Positions 25,668 to 33,981 of a stretch of DNA of 36,755 nt are shown here, one piece after another. Location of the stretch: contig JAUWJD010000007.1 of assembly GCA_030607875.1 (NCBI GenBank), forward strand, positions 1-36,755. Direction: 5' to 3'. Both the position numbers and the translations under genes were made by a program. This DNA is from Chloroflexota bacterium (GTDB lineage: Bacteria > Chloroflexota > Anaerolineae > UBA2200). The notes beneath the pieces were generated by a model. That model saw only the letters and a program-made list of their open reading frames with translations, ran no database searches and was not told the origin of the DNA. Each line of letters starts with the position of its first letter. The stretch's first letter is position 1.

Positions 25668-28600
25668 CTAATACTCCTTCTCGTGAGCCAAGTACATCAC
25701 CGCGAGCGCGGCCACGCGACCGGCATCGCGCAGCTTGTGCGGTTCGATGCTCTCGATAGTGTCCTCTGGCGTGTGCGCAGTGGTGTAGCTGCCGTCCCAG
25801 GTGATGGAGATGTAGGGGATCTTGGTGTCCGGCTTTGGATAGAGATCGCTGTAGACGCCGTGAATGCCGGTACCGAGTGTGCTGGTGTTGACATTGACCC
25901 GTTTGGCGGTCTGCTGTAGTACTTCTGTCAAGCGCCCCCTGGTGCTGCCGTCCAGGAGCAGAGTATCGCCTGTCCCGGCGCCGACGCCGATCAGTTCAAT
26001 CACCGCCGAGATGCGGTAACGCTCCAGCCACCCTGGCCGGCTGCGCAGCATGTTCCAGTAACCTGGGGTAGCGCGAACCTCTTCCCCGGCCCAGGCGACA
26101 AACATCACCGTGCGGTAGGGCTGATGATCAGCCTCTTCCAACAAGCGTGCCGTTTCCAACATCACGGCCACCCCGCTGGCATTCTTGTTAGCGCCAGGAT
26201 AAAGCGTACCATCCAAACCACGACCCAAGCCGTCGTAATGGGCCAGCAAGATCACCATCTCCCGGTCCATGCCTGTGTCTTGGCCTCGCGAGCCCACGTC
26301 CCGGCCGGGGATGAAGGCTTGCACGTAATGGAGCATGTCGGTCTTGTTGTCGCTGACGTCCACGTCGATGGTGGCATCAACCCCTGTGTGGAGCACAAAG
26401 CCGTCGTCTTCCTGGAGCGTGCTCTGCCGCTGGCGGACTTGCTCTAAACTGTATCCGCCCTGTCGGAGGATGGCATCTGCGACGCGCGGAGAGATGAATA
26501 GATAGGCCGTGCTCTCCCCCCGCGCGAAGGAGCCAATGCTGCTTCTGGCCGCCAGTTCGCGATGTGTGATAAAGTCTGCATCGGCCACGATCAGCACTGC
26601 GCGAAGACGCATCAAATTGAGAACTGATGGAATCCAGCCATTGGGGAGCAGTACTACTTTGTCCAATACATCTGGTGAATCAACATCCATGCCTTGCGGC
26701 CAACTTTCCGCGCGCCTGTTCAAAGCCACACAGACGACCTGAGCTTTGAACTTCTCGAAGCGGTTCACTTCGTCCGGCACTTCCGCGTAATCACGCCGAT
26801 ATTTCAGGGGCATCAGCGGTTGCCCAATGCTGTCAAGCAGCTCAAGCGAGGGCAAGCGGGTCAACTTCTGGTGCTCGAAAGGCACTGGAACGAAGTAGCT
26901 CGGACTGCCGCCAACCATAGGTCCTGCTGGCTGCAGGCCCAGGGCAGCGAATTCTCCTGCTATGTACTCTGCGGCTGCCTGTAGTCCCGGAGTGTCAACG
27001 CTGCGGCCCTGCAGTTCAGGTGAAGCCAGGTGCTGTATGTCGGACATGGCGCGCTCGCTGTTGAACTGGTTGGCGATGGGAGCGAAATGCGCCCAGCTCC
27101 CCGTGCCTTCTACTGCCATGAGCAACAAAGCTCCGACACCCAGTGCCGCTCCGATGGTGTAGCGGTTGACAATGCGGTGCATACTGAGGGTGAGTCGCTC
27201 CGTCAGCCGCCGCAACCCTTCACCGAAGAGGTTAAAGCCCACAATGGAGAGCGTAAAGGCCAATGCTGGGGACAGGGTCATCCACGGGTAGCTGCGGAAG
27301 CTCCGCCACGTATTAGAGAGCATCACTCCCCATTCAGGCACGTCAAAGTAAGTGACGAGAGCATCTGCTGCGCTGATGCTGCGAGTACCCCCACCGATAA
27401 AAACGCCGATGAATCCCAGTTCTCCGAGCAGCATCAATACGCCGCCCATTTCCAGAAAGGCCAGGACTACCAGAGAAGGTACCAGGTTGGGCAAGACATG
27501 CCGTGCCAACAGCTGTACGTCACCCAGGCCAGTGGCCATGGCCCCCTCGATATAGTCCTGTTCGCGGATGTGCATGACCTTGCTGCGCACGAATTGAGCG
27601 GTTTCGCCCCAGCCGATCAGGCATAGTGCCAGGGCGAACACCCACAGCCCCTGCTGGATGCCCAAGGCATAGATGAGCACCATGGACATCAGGAGCGCGG
27701 GGAAAGCGGCTACGACTTGAGTGAGGCCCATGATCGTTCGGTCCAATAGGCTGTCAGAGAACCATCCAGCGAGGGCTCCCAGGATTACTCCCATGAGGAG
27801 TCGCGCCACCACGGCGAAGAAGGCCAACGAGAGCGTACGCCGCGCTCCGTACAGCAACAGGCTCAAGATGTCACGCCCTTGTTGATCTGTACCCAGGAAG
27901 AACAGATCGGAAGGTGGAAACGGCGCGTACGTGAGTTCGCCATCGATTTCCAGGCTGCTATACGTGGTGAAGGGACTATACGGTGCGAACCGCTGCCCGG
28001 TCACGACAGCAACCATCAGCACCAAGAGAATGGCGACTCCCAACACAAATGGCAGGCTGCCCGCGGTGCTCTGCATCCAGGCACGCCGGCGTTCGGCCTT
28101 GATCTTGGCGTCTCGACGGTGCTGCTGCTCCGATGCCTCATAGCCAGAAGCGCGGGCGCTGGGCAGTGGAGGCAAGCCTTTTTCGTCCCCTTTGCGCAGC
28201 CAAGGAAGGAGCGAATCCAGTCTATTGGGTATTTCGCGCAGGTCTGACCAGCTTGTGGTTACCAGGTCCACCCAACTGCGTTTGACTGCGAGGCCTGTTT
28301 TTTCCTCTCGCAGGCGAGGGTCAACCCAGCGGTAGAAAAAACCCAGGGCCACGTGAACGATCACAAAGAAGACGCCCAGGATGAAAGCAAGAGTCGCAGC
28401 CAGCCTGGGTTGCTGGGTCCGGATTGCACTGAGCAACAGGTCACCCATGCCAGGCCATTGGAAGATCGTTTCGACGATGGGCAGGCTGGAGAGGGAGAAC
28501 CCCAAAGAACTGCCCATGGCGGCCAGGATTGGCACACCGGCGTTGCGCAAGGCATGTCTTGACAGAATCTCGCGGGTGATCAATCCCTTGGCCCGTGCTG

Positions 28601-29996
28601 TGCGTATATAGTCTGCGTCCAGAACCTCGGCCAGAGCGACAGAAGACACCCGTGCCACCTGGGCGATGGGCCGGGCTGCCAGAACCAGCGCGGGAAGCAC
28701 AATGTGTCTATCCCAACCAAAGCCTCCCACGGGCAACAGGGAGATGCCCGTCCTCCTGTAAAAGGTGACCTCCAGAATTTGCAGCAGCAAAGCCAGGAAG
28801 AAGCTGGGAGTGGAAACCCCTACAATCGCTGCCACCATGAAGAAAAGTGAGAACTTGCGGTGTCTGACCAGAGCGGACATGAGCCCCAATGGCACGCCGA
28901 TCAGCGCGCCCAGGAGCATGGAAAGTAACAACAACACCACGCTCTTGCTAAGAGTACGCCTCACCGCGTCAGCAATCAACCTCTCGCTGCGCACCCAGTA
29001 GAAAAACCTGGCTTGGTTCTGGTAGGTGCCGGGGTTGCCATGCAGCAAATCGCCCAGGTAGCTCACCGATTCACCCACTGACTGGGAGATGGCTCCCCCC
29101 AAGTTGACGTCTTGGCCGGCTCGACCAGCACGGGCCATCGTGAGGCCGAAGAAGGTCAGGAAAACAATGACCAGGGCCACCACGATGATGTACAATGATG
29201 GCTTGACCACGAAATTGAGAAGGGGCCCCAGGGGGCGCAGCAAGGGCGAGATTTCGGTCTCGTACAGCTCGGAGAACAGATCGTTGGCACTGATCTCCTC
29301 CGGGGCGAGCGGAACCGGTTCAGGAGTCCTGGCTGGCAGGTCGATGCTGTGCTCTGCGTAGCTGGCCAACTCTGGCTCAGAAGTGCCAAGCAGAATGGCG
29401 ATGCCTTCTTCTTGACAGAGTTCACGCCCAAGCTCCAGCAATCGTTGTGCCTCGTCGGGGGATAGTTCAGCCGTTGGCTCATCAGCTAGAATGATCACCG
29501 GGTTATTGATCAGTGCCCGAGCCAAGGCGACTAGCTGCCCCTCCAGCGGCGTGAGGTCGGCAGGCTTCTTGGACAGGGCATCGCCCAGCCCGAGACGCTC
29601 GAGCAGGGCACGCCCACGTTCTTGGGCCTGCTGTCGTGGGGCGCCGACATACTGTTGGGGCAGAGTGACGTTGTCGAGGACACTCAACTCAGGCAGAAGT
29701 TTGGGTTGGCGGAATAAAAGCCCCACTTTGTGCGCGCGCAAGCCGGCACGTTGTGGGCGGGGCAGGTCCTCCGAGGCCTGACCATCGATGCGCAGCACGC
29801 CTCCTGTGGGCTCGACCAGGCTGGAGAGCAAGCCCAGCAATAGCTGGACATCGGTAGGATGCTCTCCGAGCACAGCGACGAACTGGCCAGGCTGCACCAC
29901 GATTTGTGGGCTGCGCCAGATGTACGATTCCCCATCGCTTGTCCTGCGGCTCTTGGTCAACGAGAAAGCTTCGAGCGCAGGTGTTTCTTCCGACAT
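25668..29996 (-). CDS. fusion: degenerate ABC ATPase + DppB-like + DppC-like permeases + PA/M28 peptidase
   Basis: 1442 residues in one open frame. Residues 1-225 are a LolD/MacB-like ABC domain: the Q-loop (Q97) and Walker B LADEP (170-174) are kept. Walker A is GEHPTDVQ (44-51) with no Lys, the signature is LTPLEGQ (148-154) instead of LSGGQ, and the H-loop His is replaced (GTSEPEL). Residues 265-560 are a DppB-type permease with its EAA loop (DYIRTARAKGL, 462-472). Residues 645-930 are a DppC-type permease (LGTDQQGRDI; EAA loop near 814-834). A membrane helix (946-962) is followed by an extracytoplasmic PA insert (about 1085-1200) and M28 fold (to 1440) with H1253, D1255, E1304-E1305 and H1408; the bridging Asp is K1271. 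It is the last gene of the FtsX-HlyD operon, 83 bases after the adaptor. Peptide import, export or processing is inferred; the energy source is unclear. Confidence 0.85.
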   Translation of the reverse strand: MSEETPALEAFSLTKSRRTSDGESYIWRSPQIVVQPGQFVAVLGEHPTDVQLLLGLLSSLVEPTGGVLRIDGQASEDLPRPQRAGLRAHKVGLLFRQPKLLPELSVLDNVTLPQQYVGAPRQQAQERGRALLERLGLGDALSKKPADLTPLEGQLVALARALINNPVIILADEPTAELSPDEAQRLLELGRELCQEEGIAILLGTSEPELASYAEHSIDLPARTPEPVPLAPEEISANDLFSELYETEISPLLRPLGPLLNFVVKPSLYIIVVALVIVFLTFFGLTMARAGRAGQDVNLGGAISQSVGESVSYLGDLLHGNPGTYQNQARFFYWVRSERLIADAVRRTLSKSVVLLLLSMLLGALIGVPLGLMSALVRHRKFSLFFMVAAIVGVSTPSFFLALLLQILEVTFYRRTGISLLPVGGFGWDRHIVLPALVLAARPIAQVARVSSVALAEVLDADYIRTARAKGLITREILSRHALRNAGVPILAAMGSSLGFSLSSLPIVETIFQWPGMGDLLLSAIRTQQPRLAATLAFILGVFFVIVHVALGFFYRWVDPRLREEKTGLAVKRSWVDLVTTSWSDLREIPNRLDSLLPWLRKGDEKGLPPLPSARASGYEASEQQHRRDAKIKAERRRAWMQSTAGSLPFVLGVAILLVLMVAVVTGQRFAPYSPFTTYSSLEIDGELTYAPFPPSDLFFLGTDQQGRDILSLLLYGARRTLSLAFFAVVARLLMGVILGALAGWFSDSLLDRTIMGLTQVVAAFPALLMSMVLIYALGIQQGLWVFALALCLIGWGETAQFVRSKVMHIREQDYIEGAMATGLGDVQLLARHVLPNLVPSLVVLAFLEMGGVLMLLGELGFIGVFIGGGTRSISAADALVTYFDVPEWGVMLSNTWRSFRSYPWMTLSPALAFTLSIVGFNLFGEGLRRLTERLTLSMHRIVNRYTIGAALGVGALLLMAVEGTGSWAHFAPIANQFNSERAMSDIQHLASPELQGRSVDTPGLQAAAEYIAGEFAALGLQPAGPMVGGSPSYFVPVPFEHQKLTRLPSLELLDSIGQPLMPLKYRRDYAEVPDEVNRFEKFKAQVVCVALNRRAESWPQGMDVDSPDVLDKVVLLPNGWIPSVLNLMRLRAVLIVADADFITHRELAARSSIGSFARGESTAYLFISPRVADAILRQGGYSLEQVRQRQSTLQEDDGFVLHTGVDATIDVDVSDNKTDMLHYVQAFIPGRDVGSRGQDTGMDREMVILLAHYDGLGRGLDGTLYPGANKNASGVAVMLETARLLEEADHQPYRTVMFVAWAGEEVRATPGYWNMLRSRPGWLERYRISAVIELIGVGAGTGDTLLLDGSTRGRLTEVLQQTAKRVNVNTSTLGTGIHGVYSDLYPKPDTKIPYISITWDGSYTTAHTPEDTIESIEPHKLRDAGRVAALAVMYLAHEKEY

Positions 29997-30079
29997 GCTT
30001 TATCCTTGGCTACTGTAAAAGGAATGGTGTGTGCGGCTAGGTGGACATGCTGCCAACATAGCGCTCTGTAGCCTGCTGT

Positions 30080-31258
30080 TTAGCGGAAGCCAACGCCACG
30101 TGCACCCGCGACGTACAACCTGATGCGCACAGAGTTACCCCAGCGCAGAGCAGGGTCCTGTCTGTCCAGGGCGACAATGGCTTTGTAAAACACCGCGCCG
30201 CTGGGATGCACAGTGGGCTCACTGGCCACGAAAGTCACACGCCCTCGCAAGTTGCGGTTGTTCAGGGCCGGCACCAACAAGTCTACAACCCGATTCGCCG
30301 TTACGTTGGCTGCGCCCCACTCGTCGAGGTCGGTGATCTCTACCTGCAATTCGCTCAGATCTGCCACGGTCACGATTGTACTGCCAGGATTGACCATCTC
30401 CCCCGCCTGCATGTCCGCAATCGAGGTAACCGTACCATCGAACGGGGCATACAACGTAGCTTGCTCCAGTCTCAGTTGGGCCTGGGTCAGGGCCACCTCT
30501 GCGCGCGTCACGCTGGCCTGCGCTGCCCTGATTGCGTTAGGCTGCGCACCGGTCAAAGCCTCCAGTTGCGCCTTTGCTGAAGCCACCTGGCTTTCAGCCT
30601 GTTTGAGCGCAGCCTCGCTTGGGCCGGAGAGGGCCAGTTCGTATGCTGCCTTGGCGCGCTGGTAATCAAACGTGGCCTGCTCCAACTGCAAAGATTCGGG
30701 CCGTGCACCAATATCAGGCCAGCTGCTCACGGCATCATAGGCTGCTTGGGCGCGTTGCAGCGCTCTTTCGGCTCTCTTAAAGTCGGCCTCAGCGAGGGCT
30801 CTCTCCCCTGCACTTGGCCCGGCCTGTAGTTCCTCGAAGGCAGCAACTGCCGCTTCGTAGCTGGCTTGCGCCGCCGCAATCTCAGCCTGAGATCCACCTT
30901 CCTGCAATTGTGCGAGCTGCGCTTCCTGAGTCTCCAGCTCACTCTGTGCCAACTGGACCTGCAGCTCTAGTTCTTGGCGTTCCAGTGTGGCCAAGGCTTG
31001 GCCAGCGGTCACGGTGACACCTATGGTGACTTTGACTGCCTCCAGTTGTCCGCTGATCGGGAAGCTCAGCTTTGCCCAGCGTGCCGGCACGAAGACGCCT
31101 CTTCCGGTAATGAGTGTCTGATCTTCGCGGGGTGAGGCTTCACCCAGAGCGGCAACCTCTGGCTCCTGGGTAGGGCGGGTCAGCAATCTTGGTCCGATGA
31201 AGCCTATTGCCAGGGCGACAACCGCCAACAGAACGACGATAAGTAGTGCCTTTCTCAT
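30080..31258 (-). CDS. HlyD/RND-type membrane fusion (adaptor) protein
   Basis: 392 residues. One N-terminal membrane anchor (3-22), the two halves of a lipoyl-like domain around about 60-97 and 290-325, and between them a long Gln/Glu/Ala-rich coiled coil (about 97-285) typical of MacA/HlyD adaptors. The C-terminal barrel ends in RWGNSVRIRLYVAG. Such adaptors stand on the outer face of the membrane and work with ABC or FtsX-type permeases. The start overlaps the FtsX gene stop as ATGA, so the two are translationally coupled and very probably act together. Confidence 0.9.
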   Translation of the reverse strand: MRKALLIVVLLAVVALAIGFIGPRLLTRPTQEPEVAALGEASPREDQTLITGRGVFVPARWAKLSFPISGQLEAVKVTIGVTVTAGQALATLERQELELQVQLAQSELETQEAQLAQLQEGGSQAEIAAAQASYEAAVAAFEELQAGPSAGERALAEADFKRAERALQRAQAAYDAVSSWPDIGARPESLQLEQATFDYQRAKAAYELALSGPSEAALKQAESQVASAKAQLEALTGAQPNAIRAAQASVTRAEVALTQAQLRLEQATLYAPFDGTVTSIADMQAGEMVNPGSTIVTVADLSELQVEITDLDEWGAANVTANRVVDLLVPALNNRNLRGRVTFVASEPTVHPSGAVFYKAIVALDRQDPALRWGNSVRIRLYVAGARGVGFR

Positions 31259-33522
31259 GATTCAGAACCTCCGGGCGTAACTGTGCCACTCATGGGTGAC
31301 GAAGCCGTTGCTTTGGTTAAAGACTCGGCCTCGCGCTCTATCAGAGACGTCGAATACAATATCCGGGTTGCATCTTGGCGAATGGCTCGGCTGACGGGAG
31401 CGATGGCCGCAATCATGGCCGTCAGCACGATGAAAAAGAACACTGCAGCTCCCAAACGTGGTGTGAACAGCAATTCCACTGATGTGGATGACCCAAGTTG
31501 GTTTAGCCAGGTTGAGAGCTCCCAACCCCCAAGCACGCCAGGCAGTCCCCCGGCGAGTCCCAGGATAGCGGCCATTTGTAGGTAATCGCCCAGGAGCATT
31601 CCCTCATCGGCCCCCAGGGCCTTTAGCAAGCCCACGCGCAATTCGTCCTGCATCAATCTGCCCGTCATGGTCCCAGCCACGGCTAGTGCGCTCGCGGCCA
31701 GCAAGAGCACGCTGCACAGTACCACAATACCGGCATGGATCGCTCTGGCATGGCGGATACTGTCCAGCGCATTCGCTTGTGTCAGCGTCCAGGCGGCTGG
31801 GTAGCTGCGTGTGATCTCGGCCAGACGGGCTTTGACGGTGAGCAGTCGGCCGACGTTCAGACGGGTACCGATTTCTTGCAGGAAGATGCTCTTCTCCTGC
31901 TGGCTTCTCGCCGGTGGTACGAGCAGGGTGAGTTCGCCCAAGGCAAATGGATCGTGCAGCACGCGGCGCAGTGCCTCCATTGAGATGTCTATGCGATAGT
32001 TGGCGTCATTGTCAGGGTCGTAGCGCAGGCGTTCGCGGATGCCCACAACTGTAAAAGGCACGTCACGTATGCGCATCGTATCCCCTACTTCTAGCCCCTG
32101 TTCCTGGGCCAGATTATAGCCAACGACAGCTTCATCTGGCTTCTCGGGATTCAGGGGACCGCCGCGCCAATATCCCAAGTGGTACGGCACCGAAAGTGTG
32201 CCCTCACCACTGATGACCTGCATGCCATAGAACACGCCTGATGAAGGCCAGGGGCCAACCCACCGCTCCTCATCCTCGTTGGCAAGCCCACCATAGCCTT
32301 CTATCGTATAGCCCCGAACTCCTGGGAGCCGTCCCACATCGCGCAGAAATGCTGCATCTGCTTGTACACCGGGCAAGGTCACCCAATCTGCTGCAGTGCG
32401 TTGGGCCTCGTCAAGCGACACGTTCAGTGACTCGTTCAGAGTACCCAGGGTAACCAATGCAGTTCCGCACAAGGCCAGCATCAGTGCCGTGGTGGCACAG
32501 CGTATAGACCACGGCCAATGCCCACCCACCCACGCAGCGAGCAGGCCCAGACCTCCCGCAAGAGCGAGAACTGCGAGTGCCAATCTAGGGGTCAATTGGA
32601 GAGGCGTCAGGCCTAGGGTGTGTCCGCAATAGAGATTGGCGGCAAAGGCCACTCCCCAGCCCCCGGCCAGCCCAGCCATTCCTGCCAGCACTGTCACGCG
32701 CCAGGCCTCTCGTTGCGGTGTGAGGTTCGCCGACAGCAGCACGCTCAGCAGCACGGCCAGGGCAACCGCAGCGCTCAAGGTCAGGCCCAGGATAGTGTGC
32801 TCACGGCTGGCACGGGCCAGCTCCCACTCGGGAGACAAGACCTCTACGTCCGGAATCTTGCGCCAGATGCGCCTCGCCGTCTCGCCGGCGTCTTCTGTGC
32901 TCACTGGCAGCACGACGAAATGGTCCAGGCTGGGAAGCGAGGATAGCGTAACCGACTCTGCCGCCGCCGCCGAGATCTGGCTAAAGTTGCCAGGCAGGTA
33001 GGAACTGGGTCTCCAGATGCCGACAACGGTGAAGGAACGCGGCTGGATGGTTAGCCTGTCACCAATTCCCAGGTGCAGAGCTTGTGCCAGTTCGTAACCC
33101 AGCACAACTTCGTTCAGGCTGTGGACAGCGGGCAAGCGGCCCTGGTGCAATCGCAGCGTGGGATCAGGGGGCAGGAATGCCAGCCAGGAGGCATCCGTTT
33201 GATTTGCATAGAACCAGACGTTGCGCCAGCCAGTGCCCTCGATGTCATCCGCTGTCAGACTGCTACGAAACACGGCAATGGCATCGCGCACGCCATCGAC
33301 ACGCCGCAGTTGCCACAGGACGTCTGCAACGTCTGCTGAACTGCGTGACTTGACCGTGATGTAGGTTCCGGCTGCATGAGGCCAGCGAGCTTCGGCCCAT
33401 GCTCCGGCCAAGGTGATGATCAGGATGCCAAGCGCTGTGCCGGCGATGGCCAGGCGCTGGTACCAACGCTGGATCGACTTCTCGCGTTTATCGTTGCTCT
33501 TTACTGCGTCGTGCTGTAACAT
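31255..33522 (-). CDS. FtsX/MacB-type permease with two periplasmic domains
   Basis: 755 residues. N-terminal helix (24-44), a MacB-type extracytoplasmic domain (about 45-240), a central cluster of helices (245-375), a second such domain (about 376-600, with VVGYNLAQEQGLEVGD), then three C-terminal helices (605-720) with the FtsX motif LRVGLLKALGADEGMLLGDY. MacB-like permeases move lipoproteins, peptides or drugs out of the membrane by mechanotransmission and need an ABC ATPase. No ATPase is encoded on the chain; the only nearby one is the degenerate domain of the giant fusion. First gene of the operon, with GGGAAG just before the ATG. Confidence 0.88.
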   Translation of the reverse strand: MLQHDAVKSNDKREKSIQRWYQRLAIAGTALGILIITLAGAWAEARWPHAAGTYITVKSRSSADVADVLWQLRRVDGVRDAIAVFRSSLTADDIEGTGWRNVWFYANQTDASWLAFLPPDPTLRLHQGRLPAVHSLNEVVLGYELAQALHLGIGDRLTIQPRSFTVVGIWRPSSYLPGNFSQISAAAAESVTLSSLPSLDHFVVLPVSTEDAGETARRIWRKIPDVEVLSPEWELARASREHTILGLTLSAAVALAVLLSVLLSANLTPQREAWRVTVLAGMAGLAGGWGVAFAANLYCGHTLGLTPLQLTPRLALAVLALAGGLGLLAAWVGGHWPWSIRCATTALMLALCGTALVTLGTLNESLNVSLDEAQRTAADWVTLPGVQADAAFLRDVGRLPGVRGYTIEGYGGLANEDEERWVGPWPSSGVFYGMQVISGEGTLSVPYHLGYWRGGPLNPEKPDEAVVGYNLAQEQGLEVGDTMRIRDVPFTVVGIRERLRYDPDNDANYRIDISMEALRRVLHDPFALGELTLLVPPARSQQEKSIFLQEIGTRLNVGRLLTVKARLAEITRSYPAAWTLTQANALDSIRHARAIHAGIVVLCSVLLLAASALAVAGTMTGRLMQDELRVGLLKALGADEGMLLGDYLQMAAILGLAGGLPGVLGGWELSTWLNQLGSSTSVELLFTPRLGAAVFFFIVLTAMIAAIAPVSRAIRQDATRILYSTSLIEREAESLTKATASSPMSGTVTPGGSES

Positions 33523-33577
33523 CTTCCCACAATGAATATACCCTAATCGTGGGCAGGTGGTTCACCCGATTGTCCGT

Positions 33578-33606
33578 TTGACCAACTGCCCACTTTGCGG
33601 TAGAAT
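33578..33606 (+). promoter_or_regulatory. sigma70-type promoter of tRNA-Glu
   Basis: TTGACC (33578-33583), a 17-base spacer and TAGAAT (33601-33606), with the tRNA 5' end at 33617. A strong -35 and good spacing are typical of a stable-RNA promoter. Confidence 0.7.
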
Positions 33607-33616
33607 TTGTTTGCTT

Positions 33617-33689
33617 GCCCCCATCGTCTAGAGGCCTAGGACACAGCCCTTTCAAGGCTGCGACGGGGATTCGAATTCCCCTGGGGGCA
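33617..33689 (+). tRNA. tRNA-Glu (UUC)
   Basis: 73 bases. Acceptor GCCCCCA pairs with TGGGGGC, discriminator A at 33689, no encoded CCA. The anticodon stem CAGCC/GGCTG holds the loop CTTTCAA with anticodon TTC at 33651-33653; the T arm is GGGGA-TTCGAAT-TCCCC. All stems form without mismatch in the acceptor, anticodon and T arms. Confidence 0.95.
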
Positions 33690-33924
33690 CTTTCTATGGA
33701 CCTGTCGCCAAAGGAATAGCATACTCTTCTTGACGGAGTAGGTCAAACAGCGTGTGTGCGACTTACTGCTTCGTGCACCGAAGGTGGCTAAACCTCTTTG
33801 GTCGGATTGCCGGCCCGTCGAGCGAGATGAACGATAGAAAAACAGCTATTTGGGTTTAGCGACTGCCGCAGTACTCTGTGAGCGGAGGCGGCATGAAGGG
33901 CAAGGGCCGCCGTGATGGAACCTT
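33690..33924. other. intergenic region between tRNA-Glu and the LCP gene
   Basis: No gene seen. Two blocks, TACTGCTTCGT (33764) and CGCAGTACTC (33867), occur in the same order in the intergenic region before lepB (7088, 7236), 45 bases further apart there. Possibly a diverged dispersed repeat. Confidence 0.35.
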
Positions 33925-33953
33925 TTGCCCACGTCTAGCGCCTACAGTACAAT
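33925..33953 (+). promoter_or_regulatory. sigma70-type promoter of the LCP gene
   Basis: TTGCCC (33925-33930), a 17-base spacer, TACAAT (33948-33953). The predicted start near 33960 leaves a leader of about 22 bases before the ATG at 33982, including its GGAGG site. Confidence 0.65.
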
Positions 33954-33981
33954 AGCAGACAATTCGCATTATGGAGGTTAC

